The notes: a model not told the origin generated them from the letters alone. Shown: positions 1 to 6,555, counted from the first letter of the stretch. The stretch: 8,330 nucleotides of DNA from Aeromicrobium sp. (GCA_023254755.1 JALRKU010000054.1:1-8330); one strand, 5' to 3'. Made by a program: numbers and translations.

Positions 1-557
1 GCGGGCTCCTGCAGGAACTCCTTGATCTCGCCGAGCTCCTCGATGGCCTCGTCGCAGCCGGCGACGTCGGAGAACGTCGTCTTGGGGGTGTCCTTGCTCA
101 TCAGCTTGGCGCGCGACTTGGCGAACTGCATGACGCGGCCGCCGCCACCTTGCATCGAGTTCATGAACCACAGGAACAGCAGCAGGAACAGCACGAACGG
201 GACGATCGAGAGCAGCACGCCGCCGAGGGTGGTGCCGGACGGGACCTCGACGTCGAAGTTCTTGATGGTCTTGTCGTCCTGGGCCTTCTCGGCGGCGTCG
301 ATCAGCGCCTCGCCCTGGCCGAGCAGGAACTTGGACTTGACCTGCGTGTCGTCGTCGAGGGTCGCGCGGATCAGCTGGTCGCGGTCGACGAAGGTGATCT
401 CCTCGACCTTGCCGGACTCCAGGTACCGGACCATCGTGGAGGTCTTGACCTCCTTGTAGCCGTCGGCCCCCTGCGAGAAGGCGATCACGACGAAGATCGC
501 GGCGGTGATGACGGCGATCCAGAGCCACGGGCCCTTGGTGAGGTTCTTGAGCTTCAT
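1..557 (-). CDS. ftsH: ATP-dependent zinc metalloprotease FtsH, N-terminal part (cut by window edge)
   Basis: This is the N-terminal 185 codons of FtsH, the membrane-anchored AAA+ protease that degrades misfolded membrane proteins and short-lived regulators. The ATG at 557-555 starts MKLKNLTKGPW, followed by a first membrane segment (about residues 11-27), an extracytoplasmic domain (about 30-110) and a second membrane segment (about 111-131). Then comes the Gly-rich hinge MQGGGGR (135-141) and the start of the AAA+ module, TTFSDVAGCDEAIEEL (160-175), which matches the family's TF-DVAG-DEA-EEL signature. The Walker A, Walker B and HExxH protease motifs lie beyond position 1 and cannot be checked. 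A purine-rich AAGAGAA 6 nt before the ATG is a weak ribosome site. ftsH is last of the visible minus-strand cluster behind hpt, but the 187-nt gap suggests it also has its own promoter. The identification is very secure. Confidence 0.96.
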   Translation of the reverse strand, partial: MKLKNLTKGPWLWIAVITAAIFVVIAFSQGADGYKEVKTSTMVRYLESGKVEEITFVDRDQLIRATLDDDTQVKSKFLLGQGEALIDAAEKAQDDKTIKNFDVEVPSGTTLGGVLLSIVPFVLFLLLFLWFMNSMQGGGGRVMQFAKSRAKLMSKDTPKTTFSDVAGCDEAIEELGEIKEFLQEP

Positions 558-574
558 CCGCAATTCTCTTGGCT

Positions 575-626
575 GGTCCGACGTGCGTCCGACATCCGGT
601 GGGGGCCGACGCGCGCTGGTCGGACC
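575..626 (-). promoter_or_regulatory. Possible structured leader (hairpin) in the ftsH 5' untranslated region
   Basis: GGTCCGAC at 575-582 is perfectly complementary to GTCGGACC at 619-626. Nested inside, GCGTC (585-589) can pair with GACGC (608-612). The structure would lie in the ftsH transcript directly upstream of the weak purine-rich ribosome site and the ATG at 557. Position suggests a regulatory leader, but no riboswitch class is recognised, and high-GC sequence forms chance stems easily. The rest of the 558-744 gap shows no gene. A possible -10 box for ftsH lies around 645-655 (TACCGT on the minus strand) without a convincing -35. Confidence 0.3.
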
Positions 627-721
627 GCTGCCCTGCTGGGGCCTACGACGGTACAGGGTGACGGATCACGCGGAGCCCTCGCGTCAGGCAGAACGACCCG
701 CCATCTCGCTTCGTTCCCCGT

Positions 722-752
722 CCGTCACGAGTCGTTCGCGCCCGTCACGAGT
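722..752. repeat. 11-bp direct repeat spanning the hpt stop codon
   Basis: CCGTCACGAGT occurs at 722-732 and again at 742-752. The second copy encodes the last codons and the TGA stop of hpt on the minus strand. The first copy lies just past the stop, so the gene end is duplicated 20 bp downstream. It may be a small slippage duplication; no function is evident. Confidence 0.4.
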
Positions 753-1302
753 AGACGTGGGGTGCGAGGGTGCCGATGCAGCGCAGGTTGCGGTACTTCT
801 CGTCGTAGTCCAGCCCGTAGCCGACCACGAACGCGTTGGGGATGTCGAAGCCGACGTACTTGACGGCGATGTCGTTCTGCACGGCGTCGGGCTTGCGGAG
901 CAGGGTCGCGATCTCGACCGAGGCGGGGCCTCGGGAGCGCAGGTTGGCGACGAGCCACGACAGCGTGAGACCGGTGTCGATGATGTCCTCGACGATCAGC
1001 ACGTGCCGGCCCGAGAGGTCGGTGTCGAGGTCCTTGAGGATGCGGACGACGCCCGACGACTTGGTGCCGGACCCGTAGGACGAGATCGCCATCCAGTCCA
1101 TCTCGACGTGGCGGTCGAGCGAGCGCGCGAGGTCGGCCATCACCATGACGGCGCCCTTGAGCACGCCGACCAGCAGGATGTCGCGCTCGGCGTAGTCGGC
1201 GGTGATCTCTGCGGCCATCTCGGCCAGGCGGTCCTGGATCTGGTCCTCGGTGATCAGGGTCTGGTCGAGCGCGAGGTCGTCCTCGACGTGCTGCTGGTCC
1301 AC
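745..1302 (-). CDS. hpt: Hypoxanthine phosphoribosyltransferase
   Basis: This 185-residue cytosolic purine-salvage enzyme transfers a phosphoribosyl group from PRPP to hypoxanthine (and usually guanine), giving IMP or GMP. Visible family features are the LKGA loop (48-51), the flexible SSYGSGT loop (74-80) and the PRPP-binding signature VLIVEDIIDTGLTL (101-114) with its two acidic residues. The C-terminal purine-site and closing segments are VGFDIPN (150-156) and GYGLDYDEKYRN (161-172). The length is normal for the family. The GTG at 1302 is chosen because it gives the expected short N-terminal arm before LITEDQIQDRLAEMA. No Shine-Dalgarno motif is visible, so translation may depend on coupling to tilS, which ends 27 nt upstream. 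The tilS-hpt-ftsH order is widely conserved in Gram-positive bacteria. The call is very secure. Confidence 0.96.
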   Translation of the reverse strand: MDQQHVEDDLALDQTLITEDQIQDRLAEMAAEITADYAERDILLVGVLKGAVMVMADLARSLDRHVEMDWMAISSYGSGTKSSGVVRILKDLDTDLSGRHVLIVEDIIDTGLTLSWLVANLRSRGPASVEIATLLRKPDAVQNDIAVKYVGFDIPNAFVVGYGLDYDEKYRNLRCIGTLAPHVYS

Positions 1303-1329
1303 GCCGTCAGCGTACCCGCGGACGACCGG

Positions 1330-2283
1330 TCAGGCCGGGGTGGGACCGAACGTCAGTCGCCCCGCCTCACGGCGGCAGCTGACGTGCCCGGGGAGCTCGA
1401 CCCGCTGCTGGCCGCGGTAGTCGACGACGAGGCGGACCAGCTCGGCGACGTGGTGGGCGGCGAGCTCGTCGGGCCGGGCTCCGGCGTCGAGCGCGGCCTG
1501 CCGCAGCACCCGCGAGCGCAGCGCGGGGTGCAGCGCCGCGAGCCCGGGGACGTCGAGGGTGGGCACGTCGGCCGCGGCCGCGACGGCCAGGGCGTCGAGC
1601 AGCTCGACGTCGGGCCGCAGCAGGTCGGCCGACCGGGCGAGCGCGCCGGCGACGCCGCCTCCGAGCACGTCCTCGAGCAGCGGCAGCACCTCGTGGCGGA
1701 GCCTCGCCCGCGTGTAGCGGGGATCGGCGTTGTGCGGGTCGTCCCACCAGGTGAGGCCGTGCAGCGTGCAGAGCCGGCGGGTGTCGGCGCGGGTCAACGA
1801 CAGGAACGGTCGGCGGAACGGGGGCGCGACCGCGGCCATGCCGGAGAGCGATCGCGGCCCGGATCCGCGACCGAGGCCCAGGAGCACGGTCTCGGCCTGG
1901 TCGTCGAGCGTGTGACCCAGCAGCACCGCGTCGGCACCGCGGCGGACGAGCGCGGCGCGGCGTGCGGTCCGAGCCGCCGCCTCCGGCCCGCCTGCGTCGC
2001 CCACGGCGACCCGGTCGACCTCGACGTCGACGCCCAGTCCACGGACCTGCTCGGCGGCTCGCTCCGCGACGCCGGCCGAGTCGTCCTGCAGCCCGTGGTC
2101 GACGACGACCGCGAGCAGCTCGTGGCCCTCGGCCCGGGCCACGTGGGCGGCCACCGCCGTCAGCGCGAGCGAGTCGGAACCGCCCGAGACCCCGACCACC
2201 AGGCGTGCACCGGGAGCCAGGTCGTCGAGCGTCGCCGAGACGGCACGCCGGGCCGCGGCCTCGACCGGCTCGAGTCGCGCCAC
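1330..2283 (-). CDS. tilS: tRNA(Ile) lysidine synthetase TilS
   Basis: TilS attaches lysine to C34 of the CAU-anticodon tRNA-Ile using ATP, which switches decoding from AUG to AUA and is normally essential. The 317-residue protein has the N-type ATP pyrophosphatase P-loop SGGSDS (33-38), VDHGL (61-65), the second signature GHTLDDQAETVL (123-134), RGSGPRSLSGM (139-149) and WWDDPHNADPRYTRARLR (179-196), a hallmark of TilS. The C-terminal part is a short Ala/Leu-rich helical region. It is shorter than the E. coli enzyme, as is usual in Actinobacteria. The GTG at 2283 follows the upstream metalloprotease stop by only 3 nt with no clear Shine-Dalgarno, so translational coupling is likely. The call is very secure. 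Confidence 0.95.
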   Translation of the reverse strand: MARLEPVEAAARRAVSATLDDLAPGARLVVGVSGGSDSLALTAVAAHVARAEGHELLAVVVDHGLQDDSAGVAERAAEQVRGLGVDVEVDRVAVGDAGGPEAAARTARRAALVRRGADAVLLGHTLDDQAETVLLGLGRGSGPRSLSGMAAVAPPFRRPFLSLTRADTRRLCTLHGLTWWDDPHNADPRYTRARLRHEVLPLLEDVLGGGVAGALARSADLLRPDVELLDALAVAAAADVPTLDVPGLAALHPALRSRVLRQAALDAGARPDELAAHHVAELVRLVVDYRGQQRVELPGHVSCRREAGRLTFGPTPA

Positions 2284-2286
2284 GGG

Positions 2287-3342
2287 TCAGCCGTGCACGC
2301 GGGAGACCCACGCGGACGGGTCCAGGATCTCCGCGCGCGACGGCAGGTGCGCCGGGTCGGCCCAGACCGCGTTGAAGCCGTCGAGCCCCACCGTGTCGAC
2401 GACCGACCGGACGAACACGGCGCCGTCGCGGTACTGGCGCGCCTTGGCGTCGAGACCCAGCAGCTTGCGGACCAGCCGGTCGATGCTGCCCGACCCCTGC
2501 CGGCGGCGCTGGAACTTGCGGCGGATCTCGGCGACGGACGGCACGACCTGCGGCCCGACCCCGTCCATCACGACGTCGGCGTGGCCCTCGAGCAGCGACA
2601 TCACGCCGGTCATCGTGTCGACGAGCTCGCGCTGCCGGTCGTTCTGGAACACGCTCGCGAGCGACGCGTCCGGATCGTTGCGGATCGCCTTGAGGACCTC
2701 GCCGACGCCCTGGTCGAGCAGCCGGCTGAGCGACTGGTCGTCGAGGTCGGTCGACGACACCAGCTCGTCGATCGACGACCGCAGGTGCTCGCGCAGCCAC
2801 GGCACGGCGGTGAACTGCACACGGTGCGTCTCCTCGTGCAGGCAGACCCAGAGACGGAAGTCGTGCGGGTCGACCTTCATCGCCTGCTCGGCCGCGACGA
2901 TGTTGGGGGCGACCAGCAGCAGTCGCCCGCCCTCGCCGGCCGGTCCGGTCCAGAACGGGTCGAACTGGCCGAGCACCTTCGACGAGACGAACGACATGAC
3001 GGCACCGACCTGGGCGCCGCTGAGCTTCTCGCCGACCTTCTTGGACAGCCCCGTGGGGGCCCGGCCGGACTCGGCGAGCTTGCGGCCGATGGGATCGGTG
3101 AGCACGCGGAACGTGGCCAGGTTCGCCTCGACCCAGCGCGGGCGGTCGACGACCAGGATCGGCGACGGCGCCCCGAGAGCCCCCGTGGCCAGCAGGCCCG
3201 TGTACTCGCGCACCGGACCCTCCGCGCGCGCGGCCGCCTGCCGCAGCTCGGCGACGACGTCGGCGACCTCGGCGTCGGTCAGCTCGGGACCGGGCCGCGA
3301 CAGCCGCGAGGCCGTCGCCAGCGCGAGCTTCCAGTCGATCAT
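2287..3342 (-). CDS. DUF2342-type zinc-dependent metalloprotease (actinobacterial, function unknown)
   Basis: This 351-residue protein begins MIDWKLALATASRL and carries the zinc-peptidase motif HEETH (169-173) in the context WVCLHEETHRVQF. A later LLEGHADVVMD (250-260) contains a glutamate (252) that could be the third zinc ligand, as in gluzincin-type folds. These motifs, the length and the position before tilS match the DUF2342 / 'coenzyme F420 biosynthesis-associated' metalloprotease family of Actinobacteria, whose substrate is not known to me. There is no signal peptide or membrane segment, so it should be cytoplasmic. The ATG at 3342 lies 9 nt after the dacB stop, and its own stop is 3 nt before tilS. 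It is therefore embedded in an essential-gene operon. The family call is firm. Proteolytic activity is inferred from the intact HExxH, and the F420 link is only a family label. Confidence 0.85.
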   Translation of the reverse strand: MIDWKLALATASRLSRPGPELTDAEVADVVAELRQAAARAEGPVREYTGLLATGALGAPSPILVVDRPRWVEANLATFRVLTDPIGRKLAESGRAPTGLSKKVGEKLSGAQVGAVMSFVSSKVLGQFDPFWTGPAGEGGRLLLVAPNIVAAEQAMKVDPHDFRLWVCLHEETHRVQFTAVPWLREHLRSSIDELVSSTDLDDQSLSRLLDQGVGEVLKAIRNDPDASLASVFQNDRQRELVDTMTGVMSLLEGHADVVMDGVGPQVVPSVAEIRRKFQRRRQGSGSIDRLVRKLLGLDAKARQYRDGAVFVRSVVDTVGLDGFNAVWADPAHLPSRAEILDPSAWVSRVHG

Positions 3343-3351
3343 GTCGCGAGC

Positions 3352-4779
3352 CTACGACCCGCAGGGGCAGTCGGCGATGGCTGCGGCGACGCGGTCGACG
3401 GCCGCCTGGGCGGCGAACGGCTGGGTGCGGTCGGTGGCGTCGGCCATGACCGCGAAGACGACCGGCCGCCCGTCGCGGTCGAGCGCGACGCCGGCGAGGG
3501 AGTGGACCCCCGTCAGCGTCCCGGTCTTGGCTCGCACGAGCCCCCTGGCGGCCCGGTCGAAGCGCTGGGCCAGGGTGCCGGAGAACCCGCTGACCGGCAG
3601 GTCGTCGACGACCGGGGCGGTGCGACCGGACGCCAGCGCGGCGCGCACGACCTCGACCAGCGTCGTGGGGCTGATGCGATTCGTCCGGGCGAGACCGCTG
3701 CCGTCGTCGAGGTGCAGCCCGTCGACGTCGATCCCGGCGTCTCGCACGGTGGCGGCGACGACGCGCGCGCCGCCGGGGAAGCTCGCCGGCTCCCCCGCGG
3801 CACGGGCACTCTGGCGCAGGAGCACCTCGGCGGCCTCGTCGTCGCTGGTGCGCACCATCTGCTCGACGATCCGGCCGACGGTGGCGCTGCGCACGACGCC
3901 GAGCCGCGAGGCGCCCGCAGGGGCCGTGGTGCGCTCGACGGCGCCGCGGACCTCGATGCCGCGGTCGCGCAGCAGCGCCGCGAACCGCTCGGCCGCGTCC
4001 TGCGCGGGCTCGGCGACGCGGGGGGTGGTCTCGGGCTGCGACGTGTCGACCATGCCGCGGTCGACCCACAGCGGCGAGATCGGGGTGACGACGTCGTCAC
4101 GCACGTAGGTCGACGGCCACCCCGGACTGACGCTCGGCCCCTCGAACAGGGTGTCGTCGTAGCCGAGCGTCACCCGGGTGGTGCCTGACCGCTCGAGGCG
4201 CCCGGCGACCTGTCGCGCGAGGGTCGCCAGGTCGGCTCGGACGACCCCCGGGTCGTCGTCGGAGCGTCGGTCGGTCAGGTAGGGGTCGCCCCCTCCCACC
4301 AGCACCAGGTGATCGCCGTCGAGCACAGCCGTCGTGGCGAACCGCTGTCCGGGGTCGAGAACCGTGAGCGCCGTGAACCCGGTCAGCAGCTTGGTCGTGG
4401 AGGCCGGGACGTGCGTGCCGTCGCCCTCGGTGAGGACCGGGGCGCCGGGAGCGGTCGAGCCGATGGCCAGCCCCACGTCGTCGCCGAGCACGTCGGCGGA
4501 CAGGTCGGACCGCGCCGCGGTCAGCACGCCCTCGAGGTCGGTCGGGGACGCCGCGGCGGCGTCGGCGCGGGCCTCCCCGGCGGGGGCGGGACGCAGGCCG
4601 GCCGGGGCCACCACGTGCTCGGGTCCGCAGTCGCCGCCGCAGATGGCCTGGTTGAGCCGCCCGCTCGACCACGCGGCGAGCAGACCGGCCGTGACGACGG
4701 CGACGAGCAGCACCGCGAGCGCCGGCTGGAGGAGCGCGAGACGTCGACGGCGCACCCGCCTGCTCGCCCTGGCACCCAC
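3352..4779 (-). CDS. dacB: D-alanyl-D-alanine carboxypeptidase/endopeptidase, PBP4 (DacB, peptidase S13) family
   Basis: This 475-residue class C low-molecular-weight penicillin-binding protein removes terminal D-Ala from, or cleaves cross-links in, peptidoglycan outside the membrane. An Arg-rich N terminus precedes one hydrophobic segment (about 14-37), which acts as signal anchor or signal peptide. The active-site motifs are STTK (127-130), SDD (312-314) and KTG (418-420). The middle motif is SDD rather than the usual SxN. DGSGLA (359-364), common to the family, is present. The only cysteines are C47 and C51 just after the membrane segment and C471 and C473 in the C-terminal DCPCGS. The GTG at 4779 is chosen because it puts the basic cluster and membrane helix at the N terminus. 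The frame stays open to 5181 only as antisense over ppa, and GTG at 4755 is an alternative. No Shine-Dalgarno is seen, so it may be leaderless. First gene of the minus-strand operon. Confidence 0.92.
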   Translation of the reverse strand: MGARASRRVRRRRLALLQPALAVLLVAVVTAGLLAAWSSGRLNQAICGGDCGPEHVVAPAGLRPAPAGEARADAAAASPTDLEGVLTAARSDLSADVLGDDVGLAIGSTAPGAPVLTEGDGTHVPASTTKLLTGFTALTVLDPGQRFATTAVLDGDHLVLVGGGDPYLTDRRSDDDPGVVRADLATLARQVAGRLERSGTTRVTLGYDDTLFEGPSVSPGWPSTYVRDDVVTPISPLWVDRGMVDTSQPETTPRVAEPAQDAAERFAALLRDRGIEVRGAVERTTAPAGASRLGVVRSATVGRIVEQMVRTSDDEAAEVLLRQSARAAGEPASFPGGARVVAATVRDAGIDVDGLHLDDGSGLARTNRISPTTLVEVVRAALASGRTAPVVDDLPVSGFSGTLAQRFDRAARGLVRAKTGTLTGVHSLAGVALDRDGRPVVFAVMADATDRTQPFAAQAAVDRVAAAIADCPCGS

Positions 4780-4796
4780 GTCGGCCAGACTATAGA
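4769..4796. promoter_or_regulatory. Divergent overlapping promoters between dacB and ppa
   Basis: Only 36 nt separate the two GTG starts. They contain CTATAG (4790-4795), an AT-rich palindrome in otherwise GC-rich DNA. On the plus strand TATAGA (4791-4796) with CTGGCA (4769-4774) and a 16-bp spacer fits a ppa promoter. On the minus strand TATAGT (4794 down to 4789) fits a dacB -10. It would start transcription almost at the dacB GTG, giving a leaderless or nearly leaderless mRNA. No good -35 is seen for dacB. The inference rests on sequence pattern only. Confidence 0.5.
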
Positions 4797-4805
4797 CACC
4801 GCAAC

Positions 4806-4811
4806 AGGAGG
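4806..4811 (+). promoter_or_regulatory. Ribosome binding site of ppa
   Basis: A full AGGAGG lies 4 nt before the GTG at 4816. It decides the start in a reading frame that otherwise stays open far upstream, antisense to dacB. Confidence 0.8.
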
Positions 4812-4815
4812 CGAC

Positions 4816-5310
4816 GTGCTGATTTTCGACGTGACGGTGGAGATCCCCAAGGGGGAGCGCAACAAGTACGAGGTGGACCACGACACCCACCGCATCCGGC
4901 TCGACCGGACGCTGTTCACGTCGACGCAGTACCCGGCCGACTACGGCTTCATCGACGACACGCTCGGTCTCGACACCGATCCACTCGACGCGCTGGTCCT
5001 GCTGTCGGCCCCGACGTTCCCCGGCTGCGTCATCAGCTGCCGCGCGATCGGCATGTTCCGCATGACCGACGAGGCCGGCGGCGACGACAAGGTGCTGTGC
5101 GTGCCGGCGACGGACCCGCGGCAGGAGCACCTGCGCGACATCCACCACGTGCCCGAGTTCGACCGCCTCGAGATCGAGCACTTCTTCACCGTCTACAAGG
5201 ACCTGGAGCCGGGCAAGTCGGTCGAGGGGTCCACGTGGACCGGTCGCGCCGAGGCCGAGGCCGAGATCCAGGCCAGCTTCCAGCGGTTCAAGGACAACGG
5301 CGGCTACTGA
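4816..5310 (+). CDS. ppa: Inorganic pyrophosphatase, family I (soluble)
   Basis: This 164-residue cytosolic enzyme hydrolyses pyrophosphate to two phosphates with Mg2+, pulling biosynthetic reactions forward. It has the typical N-terminal VTVEIPKGERNKYEVD (6-21), YPADYGF (39-45) and the family I signature DTDPLDALV (53-61) with its metal-binding aspartates. It ends near EGSTWTGRAEAEAEIQASF, usual for actinobacterial hexameric PPases. The length fits bacterial family I enzymes. The GTG at 4816 follows an AGGAGG and gives the expected N terminus; upstream in-frame sequence is antisense to dacB and is rejected. The gene is transcribed divergently from the dacB operon. A 47-nt gap with two hairpins separates it from the downstream sugar dehydrogenase, so limited co-transcription is possible. 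The call is very secure. Confidence 0.97.
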   Translation: MLIFDVTVEIPKGERNKYEVDHDTHRIRLDRTLFTSTQYPADYGFIDDTLGLDTDPLDALVLLSAPTFPGCVISCRAIGMFRMTDEAGGDDKVLCVPATDPRQEHLRDIHHVPEFDRLEIEHFFTVYKDLEPGKSVEGSTWTGRAEAEAEIQASFQRFKDNGGY

Positions 5311-5317
5311 CCGTCCT

Positions 5318-5337
5318 CCGGGTCGCGGATGACCCGG
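5318..5337 (+). terminator. Small GC hairpin after ppa, possible terminator or attenuator
   Basis: CCGGGTC (5318-5324) and GACCCGG (5331-5337) form a perfect 7-bp stem around a 6-nt loop, 7 nt past the ppa stop. No T-tract follows, so it is not a canonical intrinsic terminator. GC-rich actinobacteria often lack the T-tract. It could also alternate with the larger hairpin just downstream. Confidence 0.4.
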
Positions 5338-5340
5338 GAC

Positions 5341-5374
5341 CGGCGCAGACTGGATCGATGATCCGTCTGCGCCG
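5341..5374 (+). promoter_or_regulatory. Long dyad centred on the start codon of the sugar dehydrogenase
   Basis: CGGCGCAGAC (5341-5350) pairs perfectly with GTCTGCGCCG (5365-5374). After a single bulged T, GGATC (5352-5356) pairs with GATCC (5360-5364). The result is 15 bp around a 3-nt loop (5357-5359). The ATG at 5358-5360 has A and T in the loop and G in the last base pair. With C5340 bulged, GGA (5337-5339) can add three more pairs with TCC (5375-5377). The dyad is directly visible; a role in translation control or termination is inference. Confidence 0.6.
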
Positions 5375-6527
5375 TCCGCTGCTCGCCGCCACCGTCGCGG
5401 CGGCGACCCTCGCGGCGGGCGTCGGCGCCGCGGGACCGTCCGCCGGCGCTCCGGCCGTCCCCGCCCTGTCCGTGCAGGTCGTGCAGAGCGGCCTGGCGCA
5501 TCCTTGGGCGATGGCGTTCACGCCCGACGGCTCGATGCTCTACACGCAGCGCGACGCGCGCACCGTCACGCTGCTGCGTCCGGACGGATCCTCGCGCGTC
5601 GTGCTCCAGCGGCCCGAGGGCATGTGGAACGGCGGCGAGACCGGGCTGATGGGCATCGAGGTCGCCGCCGACTTCGCGACGTCGGGCGAGTTCTTCACCT
5701 GTCACGGCTACCGGGCCGGCTCGACGCAGGACGTCCGTGTCGTCGCGTGGCGCCTCGACGCCGACCGCACGACCGCGACCTTCGCCCGCAACCTCGTGAC
5801 CGGCCTGCCCAGCACCACGGGACGCCACGGCGGCTGCGCGCTGAAGCACGGCGGCAAGACCGCGCTGTACGTCGGCACCGGCGACGCGGCGACAGGGAAG
5901 AACCCGCAGAAGCTGTCGTCGGGCGGCGGCAAGGTGCTGCGGATCTCGACCGTGACCGGCAAGGGCTGGCCCGGGAACCCGTACGACTGGTCGGCCAACG
6001 CGATGAAGCGCCGGGTGTTCACGTCGGGCCACCGCAACGTGCAGGGGCTGGCGCGGGACGCGGACGCGCGCATCTGGTCGGTCGAGCACGGCAGCTACCG
6101 CGACGACGAGGTCAACTACCTGGTGTCGAAGGGCAACTACGGCTGGAACCCGGTGCCGCGTCGCTCGGGCGACCCGTCGTACAACGAGGGGTCGAACTCG
6201 CCCATGACGGACTTCGCGATCCCGGGTGCCCAGCGGGCGGCTGCGTGGTCGTCGGGCAATCCCACCGTCGCGACCAGCGGCGCCGCGTTCCTGCGGGGCG
6301 ACCGGTGGGGCGACCTCGACGGAGCCCTCGCGGTCGCGGCGCTCAAGGACCAGTCGCTGCGGATCATGAGCGTCTCGGGGTCGAAGGTCACCGGGGTCGC
6401 CGTGCCGCCGGAGCTCGACGCCCGCTACGGCCGCCTGCGCGGGGTCGCGGTGGGTCCCGACGGCGCGCTCTACGTCTCGACCTCCAACGGCTCCGCCGAC
6501 AAGATCCTCAGGATCACCCCCGCCTGA
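5358..6527 (+). CDS. Secreted PQQ-dependent sugar dehydrogenase-like protein (glucose/sorbosone dehydrogenase family)
   Basis: This 389-residue protein has a signal peptide: MIRLRRP, then an Ala-rich hydrophobic stretch to about residue 25, with a possible cleavage site near 31-33. The mature part is a six-bladed beta-propeller of the soluble glucose/aldose sugar dehydrogenase (YliI-like) family. Visible signatures are GLAHPWAMAFTPDG (45-58), GRHGGC with the candidate catalytic His157, LYVGTGDA (170-177), GHRNVQGLARD (224-234), WSVEHGSYRDDEVN (240-253) and NYGW (260-263). Such enzymes oxidise aldoses or related compounds using PQQ outside the cytoplasm; the substrate cannot be read from sequence. 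The only mature cysteines, C115 and C160, could form a disulfide. No PQQ biosynthesis genes are in view, so the cofactor may be imported or made elsewhere. The start gives a proper signal peptide but has no Shine-Dalgarno and lies within a hairpin. Family secure, activity moderate. Confidence 0.88.
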   Translation: MIRLRRPLLAATVAAATLAAGVGAAGPSAGAPAVPALSVQVVQSGLAHPWAMAFTPDGSMLYTQRDARTVTLLRPDGSSRVVLQRPEGMWNGGETGLMGIEVAADFATSGEFFTCHGYRAGSTQDVRVVAWRLDADRTTATFARNLVTGLPSTTGRHGGCALKHGGKTALYVGTGDAATGKNPQKLSSGGGKVLRISTVTGKGWPGNPYDWSANAMKRRVFTSGHRNVQGLARDADARIWSVEHGSYRDDEVNYLVSKGNYGWNPVPRRSGDPSYNEGSNSPMTDFAIPGAQRAAAWSSGNPTVATSGAAFLRGDRWGDLDGALAVAALKDQSLRIMSVSGSKVTGVAVPPELDARYGRLRGVAVGPDGALYVSTSNGSADKILRITPA

Positions 6528-6555
6528 CGGCTGATCCCCTGGACGCCCCGGGCGG

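Noticed and set aside
668..684. ACGCG/CGCGT small hairpin between hpt and ftsH
   Set aside because: Only 5 bp and no supporting context; chance occurrence is likely.
1367..4069. A 900-codon minus-strand open frame in another phase
   Set aside because: It runs through tilS, the metalloprotease and dacB in the wrong frame and is Arg/Ala/Pro-rich low-complexity protein, a shadow of the real genes.
505..4188. A 1227-codon open frame on the plus strand, antisense to hpt, tilS, the metalloprotease and dacB
   Set aside because: It overlaps four well-identified genes on the opposite strand. Its product is dominated by Arg, Gly, Asp, Val and Ala without any recognisable domain. Long antisense frames are expected when third codon positions are mostly G or C.
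4309..4815. N-terminal extension of ppa into the dacB region
   Set aside because: The extension is antisense to dacB, and the AGGAGG before GTG 4816 plus the family N terminus fix the start.
4780..5181. N-terminal extension of dacB across ppa
   Set aside because: The frame is open, but it is antisense to pyrophosphatase and would bury the signal/membrane segment in the interior of the protein.
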